A stretch of 64,000 bases of DNA from Massilia sp. YIM B02763. Lineage in GTDB: Bacteria > Pseudomonadota > Gammaproteobacteria > Burkholderiales > Burkholderiaceae_D. The DNA lies in NCBI RefSeq assembly GCF_030412015.1, contig NZ_JASNRD010000004.1, positions 186,001 to 250,000 of the forward strand. Reading direction: 5' to 3'. Both the position numbers and the translations under genes were made by a program. A model generated the notes under the pieces. The model did no database searches and was not told the origin of the DNA. It saw only the letters and a list, made by a program, of their open reading frames with translations. Positions 26,443 to 37,212 of the stretch are shown here, one piece after another (positions within the stretch are counted from its first letter, which is position 1; each line of letters starts with the position of its first letter).

Positions 26443-27965
26443 GCTTCCAGCATCCCCACCAGCCGGACGTCGGTTTCGACGGCGGCGACCTCGATTGCGG
26501 CAACGGTTTGCTGCTCCTGATCCGCAAGCACATCGACCCGCTGCCGCGCGGCGGCCTGCTCGAGATCCGCTCCACCGAGATCTCGGTGGACGAGGACCTG
26601 CCGGCCTGGTGCCGCATGACGGGCAACGAGCTGGTCTCCTTCCTGCGCGACGGAAAACAGCGCAGCTTCCTCGTCGCCAAGGGCAAGCTGGCCGAACGCA
26701 CGGCCGTGGCGCCGGTGCCGGTGCAGTCGCGCGGCGGCGTTGAGCTGATTACCGTGAAGCCGATGACGGCGTTCCCGCCGGTGGCGCCGGCACCCGCCGT
26801 GCCGCCCCTGTCCGTGATGGGCATCGGCAGCTGGCCGCGTCCGCGCTGGATGCTGCAGGCCGTGCACGAGCACATGGAAGGGCGCCTGCCGGATGCCGAG
26901 TTCCACGCCACCGCCGACGATGCCGTGCGCCTGGCCGTCACGGCGCAGCTGCGCGCCGGCGCCGACGTGGTGTCGGACGGCGAACAGCGCCGCGACAGCT
27001 ATTCCAGCTTCGTCGCCTCGCGCCTGGACAATACGCAGCTGATCCCGTTGACCGACCTGCTGCCCCTGGTCGACGACCCGGAGGAATTCGAACGCGAACT
27101 GCGCGCCCTCGACGTGCCGGCCGGCGACGTGCGCCATCCGGCCGTGTTCGGGCCGCTGGGACGCTCGCGCGGCATCGCCGTGCACGAGGTGGAATTCGCC
27201 AAGTCCCTGACGCGGCAACCCGTCAAGGTGGCGCTGCCCGGTCCCTACCTGCTCACGCGCACCATGTGGATGGAGTGCATTTCCGACCGCGCCTATGCGA
27301 ACCGCGAAGACCTGGCGAACGACATCGTGCGCGTGCTGCGCGAGGAAATCGCCTGCCTGCTGGCGGCCGGCACGGCGCTCGTGCAGCTGGACGAGCCGGT
27401 GCTGTCGGAAGTCGTGTTCAGCGGCCCGGCCACGCAGCGCAGCTTCATGTGCGGCGCGCTGTCGGAGAAGGGCGATCCGGCCGTCGAACTTGCGTTCGCG
27501 CGCGACCTGGTGAATGCCGTCGTGGCCGGTTTCCCGCGCGAGCGCCTGGCGCTGCACATGTGCCGCGGTAACTGGACGCCCGACGAGACCAAGGCCCTGG
27601 CCGGCGACTATCGCCCGCTGGTGGACACGCTGGGCCGGCTGCAGGTCGGCACGCTGTTCCTGGAACTGGCCACGCCGCGCGCCGGCGAAATGGAGGTGCT
27701 CAAGTCGCTGCCGGACGACATGCGCATCGGCGTGGGCGCCTGCAACCAGAAGCATGCGCACGTCGAAAGCGTGGAGCACGTGCTGCACCATGCGGAACAC
27801 GCCGTGCAGATGTTCGGCGCCGGGCGCGTGCTGCTCACGCCGGACTGCGGCTTCGCCACCTTCGCCGACAATCCGCTGAACTCCGCCGCCACGGCGGAAG
27901 CCAAGCTGGCGGCGCTGGCCGGCGCCGCGCGCATCCTGCGCGAACGCCATCGCATTGCGGTGTAA
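26439..27965 (+). CDS. TusA-like domain fused to a core MetE (cobalamin-independent methionine synthase, C-terminal) domain
   Basis: In this 508-aa protein residues 1-80 form a TusA-like domain with a carrier-type Cys20 (DLDCGNGLLLL) and PAWCRMTGNELV near 55-66. A Pro/Ala-rich linker (about 90-122) leads to a MetE C-terminal barrel beginning MGIGSWPRP. The zinc-site residues of methionine synthase are kept: His373-x-Cys375 in LHMCRGNW, a Glu in FLELATPRAGE (409 or 417) and Cys470 in LTPDCGFAT; LDEP is at 318-321. There is no N-terminal folate-binding MetE half. Core MetE proteins transfer methyl or alkyl groups to or from thiols. Its fusion to a sulfur carrier and coupling to an ABC importer suggest processing of an imported sulfur compound. 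Start overlaps the ATPase stop. Confidence 0.82.
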   Translation: MSFQHPHQPDVGFDGGDLDCGNGLLLLIRKHIDPLPRGGLLEIRSTEISVDEDLPAWCRMTGNELVSFLRDGKQRSFLVAKGKLAERTAVAPVPVQSRGGVELITVKPMTAFPPVAPAPAVPPLSVMGIGSWPRPRWMLQAVHEHMEGRLPDAEFHATADDAVRLAVTAQLRAGADVVSDGEQRRDSYSSFVASRLDNTQLIPLTDLLPLVDDPEEFERELRALDVPAGDVRHPAVFGPLGRSRGIAVHEVEFAKSLTRQPVKVALPGPYLLTRTMWMECISDRAYANREDLANDIVRVLREEIACLLAAGTALVQLDEPVLSEVVFSGPATQRSFMCGALSEKGDPAVELAFARDLVNAVVAGFPRERLALHMCRGNWTPDETKALAGDYRPLVDTLGRLQVGTLFLELATPRAGEMEVLKSLPDDMRIGVGACNQKHAHVESVEHVLHHAEHAVQMFGAGRVLLTPDCGFATFADNPLNSAATAEAKLAALAGAARILRERHRIAV

Positions 27966-27968
27966 GCG

Positions 27969-28307
27969 ATGCCGCGCCTGATCGTCGTCGTCAACGACGT
28001 CCCCGAAGCGCAGGCCGAGGTGCCGCTGCGCTATGCCGCCACGGCCGCGGCGCTCGACGCGGACGTCGAACTGCATTGCGTTGGCGCCAGCGTCGCCTGG
28101 CTGGCCCGCGGCGCCGCGGGCCAGGCGCTGCTCGATCGCCTGCGCGACGCCGTCGATGCCGGCGCGCGCGTGTATGCCTGCCCGCAGGCGCTGGCCGTGC
28201 ACGGCGTGGCGGCCGATGCGCTGCTGCCCGAAGTTGCGGGCATCCGCGGCGCTGCCGCCTTGCTGGCGGCCGGATTCGCGCCCGACGCCCGCTTCATGAA
28301 TTTCTGA
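27969..28307 (+). CDS. small DsrE-like protein
   Basis: The 112-aa protein opens with a short beta strand (LIVVVNDVPEAQAEVPLRYAATAAAL) typical of DsrE/DsrF-type proteins and carries a candidate Cys71 in ARVYACPQAL, at the position used for sulfur transfer in the family. It starts 3 bp after the MetE-like stop and closes the operon. Similarity to the first DsrE-like gene (23639) is at the level of fold pattern only. The stop codon overlaps a CTGACCCC intergenic motif. Confidence 0.68.
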   Translation: MPRLIVVVNDVPEAQAEVPLRYAATAAALDADVELHCVGASVAWLARGAAGQALLDRLRDAVDAGARVYACPQALAVHGVAADALLPEVAGIRGAAALLAAGFAPDARFMNF

Positions 28308-28687
28308 CCCCAGTCGTCTTTCCTCCATTTAGTTTTTACAGTGGCCCGGCCCGTTTGCTGCGCTGCGCCACGCTTGCCGCCGCCTGTCCTCCATGTAGGC
28401 CGAGGCCTTGCGGCTACCTGTAAATGCGTCCAATCGATTTGTAGTCTTGTTCCTACGGCAACGCCTGCCTCATAGGGAAAATCGTTCCTGTTTTCGTCCT
28501 TTCCCTCGGAGAGAAGGCGGGCAGGGCATGCTGTCCTTACAGCAGGTGATCCAGCGTCATTGATTGCTGGAAAGACAAGTGCTGACATGCAGAAAATGTG
28601 GCGAAAACGCCATGATAGGATCGATTCCTGACCACGGCCGCAGGCGAAACTTGCACTGCGCAACCGTATTGCCTGACATAAAAAGCC
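28308..28687. other. 380-bp intergenic region before the galactose operon
   Basis: No gene is supported. It begins with a CTGACCCC motif, and holds an imperfect long dyad (TTTTTACAG near 28331 facing CTGTAAAT near 28418) that could be a structured leader or repeat. The galT promoter is probably in the AT-richer right half, and galT has no strong ribosome-binding site. Confidence 0.5.
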
Positions 28688-29791
28688 ATGCACAGCGAAG
28701 ACTTGATCAAACCTGACGGACGCCAACTTACCCTGTACAGCAACCAGCCGATCCCGGCCGGCCTGGCCGCGACCAGCCCGTTCGCCGAGCCGCAGCACGC
28801 CAACCCGCACCTGCGCTGGCATCCGCTGCGCGGCGAGTGGGTCACCTACGCCGCCTATCGCCAGAACCGCACCTACCAGCCGCCGCCGCAATACAACCCG
28901 CTGGCGCCGACGAGCGATCCGGCGCACCCGACCGAGATGCCGGCCGGCGACTACGAGATCGCCGTGTTCGACAACCGCTTTCCCTCGCTGGCCCTGGATT
29001 CGCACGATCCGCCCGCGCTGACGGTGCCGAGCGCGCCCGCCAACGGCAAGTGCGAAGTCGTCGTGTTCACCCAGGACGCCCAGGCCTCGCTGGGCCGCCT
29101 GCCGCTGTCGCGCATCGAGCTGCTGCTGCGGGTATGGGCCGACCGCACCGAGCGCCTCAAGGGCCAGCACCACATCCAGTACGTGCTGCCGTTCGAGAAC
29201 CGCGGCGCCGAGGTCGGCGTCACGCTGCACCATCCGCACGGCCAGATCTATGCCTATCCCTTCGTGCCGCCCGTGCCGGCGCGCCAGCTGGCGCAGGAGC
29301 GCGAGTACTACCTGCAGCACGCGTCCAGTTTGCTGTGCGACATGGCGCGCGACGAGGCCGCGGACGGCAAGCGCGTGCTGTACCGCGACGAGGAGGCGAT
29401 CGCCTTCGTGCCCGCCTGTGCGCGCTACCCGTACGAAGTCTGGGTGATGCCGACCGAGCCGTGCCAGGACTTCGCCTCCCTGAGCCCGTCCCAGCGCCGC
29501 AGCCTGGCGCGCGCGCTCAAGACCGTGCTGCTCAAGTTCGACACCCTGTGGGAGCGGCCGTTCCCCTACCTGATGGCGTGGTACCAGGCGCCGCTCGACG
29601 GCGCCGCCCATCCGGAGACCCAGCTGCATGCCCAGTTCTATCCGCCGTACCGCACGCGCGACCGCCTGAAATACCTGGCCGGCACCGAGCTGGCGGCGGG
29701 CATGTTCGCCATGGACGTGCTGCCCGAGACCACCGCCTACGAGCTGCAGCAGGTCGAGATCCTGCTGGACGACCCGCGGGAGGCCGCATGA
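28688..29791 (+). CDS. galT: galactose-1-phosphate uridylyltransferase
   Basis: The 367-aa enzyme swaps UMP between UDP-glucose and galactose 1-phosphate in the Leloir pathway. The active-site motif HHPHGQIYAYPF carries the nucleophilic His, and the N-terminal RWHPLRGEWVTYAAYRQNRTYQPP matches GalT. Its length is normal. It heads a four-gene operon with galK and a GH2 enzyme, overlapping the next gene by ATGA. Confidence 0.95.
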   Translation: MHSEDLIKPDGRQLTLYSNQPIPAGLAATSPFAEPQHANPHLRWHPLRGEWVTYAAYRQNRTYQPPPQYNPLAPTSDPAHPTEMPAGDYEIAVFDNRFPSLALDSHDPPALTVPSAPANGKCEVVVFTQDAQASLGRLPLSRIELLLRVWADRTERLKGQHHIQYVLPFENRGAEVGVTLHHPHGQIYAYPFVPPVPARQLAQEREYYLQHASSLLCDMARDEAADGKRVLYRDEEAIAFVPACARYPYEVWVMPTEPCQDFASLSPSQRRSLARALKTVLLKFDTLWERPFPYLMAWYQAPLDGAAHPETQLHAQFYPPYRTRDRLKYLAGTELAAGMFAMDVLPETTAYELQQVEILLDDPREAA

Positions 29792-30915
29792 CGCTGCAAG
29801 CAACCGATGCCGGCCGCGCCGCCGAGGTGGCCGCCAAGCTGCGCCTGCTGCGCGACGCGCTGGCCCAAGGCGCGGGCGGCGGCCATGCGGGGGCCATCCG
29901 CCTGCGCGGCGCCGACTGGTTCGCCTGGGCCACGGCCGGTGCCGACGCCTCGCCGCTGCTGGCCGCGGATGCGAACGGCGCCGAGCTGCTCGTCACGGCC
30001 GACGAAGCCTGCGTGCTGGCCGACGCCGTCGAGGCCGAGCGCCTGCGCGGCGCGGGGCTGCCGGACGGCTTCTCCTTCCACATCGCGCCCTGGGCCGAGC
30101 CCGAGCTGCACGACCGCTACGTGCTGGGCACGGCCGGCGCCGGTATCGTGCTGTCGGACCGCCCGCAGCGCGACGAGGCCGCGCTGCCGCACAACCTGCG
30201 CCTGCGCCGCACCGTGCTGACTCCGGACGAGCAGGAGCGCCTGCGCCTGCTGGGCCTGGATGCCGCCGCGGCCGTCGGCGACGCGTTGCGCGCCGCGCGG
30301 CCCGGCTGGACCGAACACGCGCTGGCCGCGGCCGCCGCGGAGGCGATGATGCGGCGCGGGATCCAGCCGGCGCTGGTGCTGGCGGCCGGCGCGCGGCGCC
30401 TGCCCCTGCAGCGCCGTCCGGCGCCGACGGCGGAGCCGCTCGGCAGCCGCGCGCTGCTGGCGGTGAGCGCGCGCCGCCACGGCCTGCATGCGAACCTGGC
30501 GCGCTGCGTGAGTTTCGGGCCGCTGCCCGACGATCTGCGGGCACAGCATCAGGAGCTGCTGCAGGTCGAGGCCACGGGCCTGGACGCGGTCCGCCCCGGC
30601 CAGTCGCTGGCAGCCGTCATCCACGCGCTCGACGCCGCCTACCGCCATGCCGACCGGACCGATGCGATCCAGGCCTGGCACCAGGGCGGCCCCACCGGCT
30701 ACCTGCCGTACGAGATGCTCGCCAGCCCGAGCACGGCGACGGGTATCGAGACGGGCATGGCATTCGCATTCGCGCCGGGCCTGCCCGGCATCGCCGTCCA
30801 GGACACCTTCCTGCTCGGCGCCGGAGGACTGGACAACCTGACGGTCGATCCCGCCTGGCCGTCGAAGACCGTCGGCGGCCGCGTGCGGCCGCTCTGGCTG
30901 GAGGCCGCACCATGA
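29788..30915 (+). CDS. M24-fold (aminopeptidase P-like) protein with degenerate metal site
   Basis: The 375-aa protein has the two-domain layout of M24 peptidases: an N-terminal creatinase-like half and a C-terminal pita-bread half (HQGGPTGYLPYEML, GMAFAFAPGLPGIAVQDTFLLG). The metal ligands look lost: the first Asp pair region reads LAVSARRHGLHANLARCVSFG, and the Glu positions appear as Phe/Ala and Gln. It is therefore probably not a metallopeptidase. It is translationally coupled to galT and galK on both sides, so a role in galactose use or its control is possible. Function unknown. Confidence 0.72.
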   Translation: MTLQATDAGRAAEVAAKLRLLRDALAQGAGGGHAGAIRLRGADWFAWATAGADASPLLAADANGAELLVTADEACVLADAVEAERLRGAGLPDGFSFHIAPWAEPELHDRYVLGTAGAGIVLSDRPQRDEAALPHNLRLRRTVLTPDEQERLRLLGLDAAAAVGDALRAARPGWTEHALAAAAAEAMMRRGIQPALVLAAGARRLPLQRRPAPTAEPLGSRALLAVSARRHGLHANLARCVSFGPLPDDLRAQHQELLQVEATGLDAVRPGQSLAAVIHALDAAYRHADRTDAIQAWHQGGPTGYLPYEMLASPSTATGIETGMAFAFAPGLPGIAVQDTFLLGAGGLDNLTVDPAWPSKTVGGRVRPLWLEAAP

Positions 30916-32002
30916 CGACACCCGAGATCTTCTTCGGCGGCGCGCCCGAGGCGTCCGCCACGGCGCCCGGCCGCGTGAACCTGCTGGGCGAGCACACGGA
31001 CTACAACGACGGCTTCATGCTGCCGGTGGCCACGCCGCAGGCGACCACGGTGGCGCTGGCGCGCAGCAGCGACGACCAGCACCACCTGTATTCCGACACC
31101 CTCGACGGCAACGTCACCTTCGCGGCCAGGGGCGGCAGCGCGCCGCAGGGCTTCGGCAGCTATATCGAAGGCTGCATCCGGTTGATGGAGGCGCGCGGCG
31201 TGGACGTGCCGCCGCTGCGCGTGTTCGTCACGACGGACCTGCCGGTCGGCTCCGGCCTGTCGTCCTCGGCGGCGCTCGAGGTGGCGATGCTGCGCGCGCT
31301 GCGCGCGCTGCTGGGCATCGAGCTCGACGACGTCGAACTGGCCCGCATCGCCCAGCGCGCCGAGATCGACTATGCGCGCGTGAACTGCGGCATCATGGAC
31401 CAGATGGCCTCGAGCCTGTGCGACGAGCGCAGCATGCTGTTCGTCGACGCGCGCACGCTGGAGCACCGGCTGGTGGCGCTGCCCGAGGGCGCCGAACTGA
31501 TCGTCGTCGATTCCGGCGTGCCGCGCACGCTCGCCGCCAGCAAGTACAACGAGCGCCGCGCCGAGTGCGAGGAAGCGGCGCGCAAGCTGGGCGTGAAGGC
31601 GCTACGCGACGTGACGGATCCGGCCGCGCTGGACGGCTTGCCCGAGCTGCTGCGCCGCCGCGCGCGCCACGTGGTGCTGGAAGACCTGCGCGTGCTGGAG
31701 GCGGCGCAGGGCGTGCCGGCCGAGCGCTTCGGCGCACTGATGAACGCGTCGCACGACAGCCTGCGCGACGACTACGAGGTATCGATTCCCGAACTCGACC
31801 AGCTGGTGGCGCAGTTGCGCGCCGCCCCCGGCGTGTTCGGCGCGCGCCTGACGGGCGCCGGCTTCGGCGGGGCCTGCGTGGCCCTGTGCGCGACCGGCAC
31901 CGCGCGCGCGGCAGCAGAAGCAGCACTCTCCACCTACAACAAAGCCGGACGCCAGGGACGCATGCTGATCCCGGTGCCGACCCAAGGAAAGGAACAACAA
32001 GA

Positions 32003-32006
<4 letters not shown>
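30912..32006 (+). CDS. galK: galactokinase
   Basis: The 364-aa GHMP kinase phosphorylates galactose at C1. The galactokinase signature is GRVNLLGEHTDYNDGFMLP near the start, the ATP loop is LPVGSGLSSSAALEVA and the C-terminal motif is GARLTGAGFGGACVAL. Its length is slightly short but typical. It overlaps both neighbours by ATGA. Confidence 0.95.
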
Positions 32007-33814
<1,808 letters not shown>

Positions 33815-33943
33815 CGCATCGCCGGCGCGATGGCGCCGGCCACGGCGGCGCGTGCCCGGACCCGAGCGATCCGGGTGGCGCGCCGCCCATCGCCACACGG
33901 CTGCGCGGCGGCGCCGTGCCTTGCATGTCACGCCGCGGCCACT

Positions 33944-33976
33944 GAGGCGGCCAATGAGGCGGCCAATGAGGCGGCC
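33944..33976. repeat. 12-bp tandem repeat
   Basis: GAGGCGGCCAAT occurs twice head to tail (33944-33967), followed by a partial third copy GAGGCGGCC (33968-33976). It is in the gap between the GH2 gene and the glycosyltransferase gene. Confidence 0.7.
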
Positions 33977-34067
33977 GTCCCGGACGAGCCGCATGCAGCA
34001 GCCGTCCCGCGGCAACGCGTTTTTTCGATCAACCGACCGCCCGGCAGCGGGCGAAAAAGGAGTCATC

Positions 34068-35321
34068 ATGCCTACGATCGTCGTTTTCAGTCACCTGCGC
34101 TGGGATTTCGTGTTCCAGCGGCCGCAGCATCTGCTGTCGCGCCTGGCGCAGCATTATCCGGTCCTGTTCGTGGAGGAGCCGGAATACGATGCCGGGGCAC
34201 CGTTCATGCAGCGCTCCAATCCCGCACCGAACATCACCGTGTGCCGCGCGCACACCCCGATCCACGCGCCCGGTTTCCATGACGAGCAGCTGCGCCTGCT
34301 GCAGCCGATGATCGCGGAACTGGCACCGCCAGGAGAAGAGGTCATCGCCTGGTTCTATACCCCGATGGCGCTGCCGCTGCTGCAGGCGCTGCAGCCGGCG
34401 CTGGTCGTGTACGACTGCATGGACGAGCTGGCATCGTTCAAGAACCCGCCGAAGCAGCTGCTGCAGCGCGAGGGCGCGCTGCTGAACATTGCCGACCTCG
34501 TGTTCGCCGGCGGCCCCAGCCTGTACGAGGCGAAGAAGAACCGCCACCCCAGCGTGCACTGCTTCCCCAGCAGCGTCGACGTCGACCACTTCCGCCAGGC
34601 GCTCGACCGCAGCCGCAGCCATCCGCTGCAGGAAGGGATCCCGCATCCGCGCCTGGGCTTCTACGGCGTGCTGGACGAGCGCTTCGATCCGGAACTGGTC
34701 GACGCGGTCGCGGCAGCGCGGCCCGAGTGGCAGATCGTGCTGGCCGGCCCGATCGTCAAGATCGACCATGAACGCTTGCCGCGCCGTCCGAACATCCATT
34801 ACCTGGGCCAGCAGCCGTACGAGGCGCTGCCCGACTTGCTGGCCGGCTGGGACGTGTGCCTGATGCCGTTCGCCATCAACGAGGCGACCAAGTTCATCAG
34901 CCCGACCAAGGTGCTCGAATACATGGCGGCCCAGCTGCCCATCGTCGGCACGCCGATCGCCGACGTCGTCAAGCCCTACGGCCATGTCGTGAAGATCGCC
35001 GACGGGCCCGAGCAATTCGTCGCCGCCTGCGACGCCGCGCTGGCGATGACGCCGGACGAGCGTGCCCGCATGGTCGAGGCCATGCGGGCGATCGTCGCCG
35101 CCACCTCCTGGAACACGACGGCATTGCGCATGCGCGAGCTGATGGAAGCGGCGCCGCCGCATACGGAACGGCGCGCGTCGCCACGCACGGGCGAGGCGGC
35201 ACCGGCCATCGCCATCGATGCCGGCGCCCAGCGTGCGGGCAAGGTCAATCCGCTGCGCAACCACGAAGCGGGAGCGGGGACGGACAAGCCGGCCACCCAG
35301 CGGCCGGCGCGGCTGGGCTGA
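34068..35321 (+). CDS. glycosyltransferase, GT4-like (GT-B fold)
   Basis: The 417-aa protein starts VVFSHLRWDFVFQRPQHLLSRLAQ, typical of a GT-B family found in exopolysaccharide and cell-wall clusters. The second Rossmann half has AGPIVKIDHERLPRRPNIHYLGQQPYEALP and the sugar-nucleotide loop NEATKFISPTKVLEYMAAQLPIVGTPI. AAAAAGGAG lies before the start. The last about 60 residues are low complexity. It stands alone after the gal operon; acceptor and donor sugars are unknown. Confidence 0.85.
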   Translation: MPTIVVFSHLRWDFVFQRPQHLLSRLAQHYPVLFVEEPEYDAGAPFMQRSNPAPNITVCRAHTPIHAPGFHDEQLRLLQPMIAELAPPGEEVIAWFYTPMALPLLQALQPALVVYDCMDELASFKNPPKQLLQREGALLNIADLVFAGGPSLYEAKKNRHPSVHCFPSSVDVDHFRQALDRSRSHPLQEGIPHPRLGFYGVLDERFDPELVDAVAAARPEWQIVLAGPIVKIDHERLPRRPNIHYLGQQPYEALPDLLAGWDVCLMPFAINEATKFISPTKVLEYMAAQLPIVGTPIADVVKPYGHVVKIADGPEQFVAACDAALAMTPDERARMVEAMRAIVAATSWNTTALRMRELMEAAPPHTERRASPRTGEAAPAIAIDAGAQRAGKVNPLRNHEAGAGTDKPATQRPARLG

Positions 35322-35391
35322 CGGCCTGCAGCGCTGGGCTCGGCGCCGGCCACGGTGCCACCCAGGGCTGCTCGCTGCTGCTTGGTGCTGC

Positions 35392-36033
35392 TCAGTGCTG
35401 GATCGAGCCGCCCGACAAGTTGACGCGGTCGCCGCTGCGGAAGTCGGGCACGGACTGCTGGGTCACGACCTGAGTGCTGCCGTCGTCCATGCGCAGCGTG
35501 ACGCGATAGGCGTTTTCGCCACCGGAGCTGCCGGTGGCGCCGGCGCCGCTGCTGCCGACGGCGCCGGTCTCGGTGCCCGTGGCGCTCGCCCCGCCGGACA
35601 GCACCTCGATCGCGGCGACGGTGGCGTTCGCGCTCGTGCTTCCACTCGCGCTCGAGGCCGTGGCACCGCCCGACGAGCCGCCCATGCTGCTTTCGGTGGC
35701 GGTGCCCGTGGTCATGCCCTGATCCTGGCTGCTGGTGCCGGAGGTTCCCGAACTGCCGGAGCTGCCCGAACTACCCGAGCTGCCGGAACTGCCCGAGCTG
35801 CCCGAACTACCGGAGCTGCCCGAACTGCCGGTGCCGCCGCCCCAGCCGCCGGTGCCGCTCGAGCCCGTTCCTCCGCCCGTATCGGACATGGTGCTGCCGC
35901 TGCCGCTACTTCCAGTACTGCCGCTGCCGCCGCTGCTGTCCGAGCCGCCGCCGCGCCACTGGGCACAGCCGGACAAACCGACCGCCAGTGCCAGCGCGCC
36001 TGCCAGCAACACGCTCTGGTGTTGTTGCTTCAT
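35392..36033 (-). CDS. Gly/Ser-rich lipoprotein with long (GSS)n repeat
   Basis: The 213-aa protein has a type II signal ending LSGC. Between about residues 25 and 105 it is Gly/Ser/Thr-rich, including a run of some nine SSG/GSS units encoded by a 9-bp-like DNA repeat (about 35745-35835). The last 40 residues (RVTLRMDDGSTQVVTQQSVPDFRSGDRVNLSGG) resemble the C-terminal strand pair of SlyB/Pcp-type outer-membrane lipoproteins. AAGGAG precedes ATG 36033. The repeat is probably length-variable. Function unknown. Confidence 0.82.
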   Translation of the reverse strand: MKQQHQSVLLAGALALAVGLSGCAQWRGGGSDSSGGSGSTGSSGSGSTMSDTGGGTGSSGTGGWGGGTGSSGSSGSSGSSGSSGSSGSSGSSGSSGTSGTSSQDQGMTTGTATESSMGGSSGGATASSASGSTSANATVAAIEVLSGGASATGTETGAVGSSGAGATGSSGGENAYRVTLRMDDGSTQVVTQQSVPDFRSGDRVNLSGGSIQH

Positions 36034-36221
36034 GTTCGACTCCTTCTGATGGGATAGTGTCAAGGGCACCTCGAAAAAGCTGCTGCGCGTTCGCGGTTCC
36101 CGCTGCGATGTCGAGTTACGTGACGATGCCGCGCGCCACTTCGCTAAGAGGCGCGCGCAGGGCGTGCGTTCAGGCTGACTCGGGTTAGGCATGAGCCACG
36201 TCAACGACGTGGCGTGCACCG

Positions 36222-36653
36222 TCAACGCTTGCCGGTGGCGAGCTTGAGTTGTGCGGACAGCAGTAGGGACAGCAGGGCGCAGGCGACGATGGCCGAGATG
36301 CAATCGACGGCCCAGTCGCGGATGTCGGACCCGCGGTAGGGGAAGAAGCTCTGCACGAATTCGTCGCCGGCCCCCATCAGGGCGACCGCCAGGATCGCCT
36401 TCCACGAGCGCGCGCCGGCGCTGCCGCTGCTGCCGACGTACCACAGGCAGGCCAGCACGCCGTAGGCGGTGGAGTGCAATTGCGCGCCGGAAGCGTAGGC
36501 GCCGATGTCGGCGCGCGCTCCCGGGATCGAACCGATCACGACGATGGCCACGTACATCAGGAGGGCACTGGCCAGGCACAGGCGTTGCAGGCGCGGATGG
36601 GTCAGCAGCTTATGCGGCGGCACGTTCATGAACAGGTGTGGACGAAAAAGCAC
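36222..36653 (-). CDS. VanZ-like small membrane protein
   Basis: The 143-aa protein has four TM segments and the VanZ-family pattern with GSIPGARADIG, then GAGDEFVQSFFPYRGSDIRDWAVDCISAIVA. Members are unrelated to vancomycin resistance in most bacteria. The start could be GTG 36653 or the ATG at 36629; neither has a convincing ribosome-binding site. No functional link to its neighbours is visible. Confidence 0.8.
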   Translation of the reverse strand: MLFRPHLFMNVPPHKLLTHPRLQRLCLASALLMYVAIVVIGSIPGARADIGAYASGAQLHSTAYGVLACLWYVGSSGSAGARSWKAILAVALMGAGDEFVQSFFPYRGSDIRDWAVDCISAIVACALLSLLLSAQLKLATGKR

Positions 36654-36710
36654 ACCTTATCATGACGCAAGAGTCGGCGCACGCAGGCGTGCGCACGTGG
36701 TGTACGCAGA

Positions 36711-37028
36711 TCAGATGGTGAGGGCCGGAGCGCCATCCGGGTAGTGGGCGTCGAAGCAGCTGGCGCAGTCGGCGCAGAACAGATGGGCCATGCGCACGGT
36801 CGACTGGCGCAGGACGAGTTTCAGGTGGCCGCTCTGGCACTTGGGGCAGGTTTCCCTAACGGTGCCGAAGGTCATGACGTCGATCGGCTGGCCTTCGTCG
36901 TCGAGGTGGTCGATGACCATGCGCGGGTTGAGCTCGCTGAGCACCAGGCAGTCATCGGATTCGGCACGCCGCCGCGATGGGCCGGCGTGCCCGGATGGCG
37001 ACCGCGTCGCGGATACAGGTGAAGTCAT
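36711..37028 (-). CDS. small zinc-ribbon protein, unknown function
   Basis: The 105-aa protein contains two CxxC knuckles, TCPKCQSGHL and LFCADCASCFDAHY, a zinc-ribbon pattern. The N-terminal third is Ser/Arg/Pro-rich and perhaps disordered. The ATG at 37028 has GGGAG 8 bp upstream. I do not recognise a named family. Confidence 0.68.
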   Translation of the reverse strand: MTSPVSATRSPSGHAGPSRRRAESDDCLVLSELNPRMVIDHLDDEGQPIDVMTFGTVRETCPKCQSGHLKLVLRQSTVRMAHLFCADCASCFDAHYPDGAPALTI

Positions 37029-37182
37029 TGGACCGGCTCCCGTGCGATAGGTTGTCGTCCCACGCGCATCGAAAAACAAGCGCGAGGTATGCGTTTCATC
37101 ATAGCGGAATCACGCAATGCTGCAACCCCGTCCGGGACATATTTGTGCACTGCGGCCGCACGCGGCGTCAGGAAGAGGGGAC

Positions 37183-37212
37183 AAAAAAATGCCCGCCAAC
37201 GGAGGACGGGCA
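37183..37212 (-). terminator. intrinsic terminator (minus strand), no assigned gene
   Basis: Read on the minus strand, TGCCCGTCC pairs with GGCGGGCA (one bulged T) around a short loop and is followed by TTTTTTT (complement of 37183-37189). The next upstream minus-strand gene already has its own terminator at 37419-37447. Confidence 0.78.

Noticed and set aside
23399-28307. Phosphonate utilisation cluster
   Set aside because: PhnC/D/E-type transporter only; no C-P lyase, phosphonatase or other phn catabolic gene is present, and the partners are sulfur-transfer proteins.
36222-36653. Vancomycin (teicoplanin) resistance by VanZ
   Set aside because: VanZ-like proteins are widespread in Gram-negatives; there is no vanHAX or regulator nearby.
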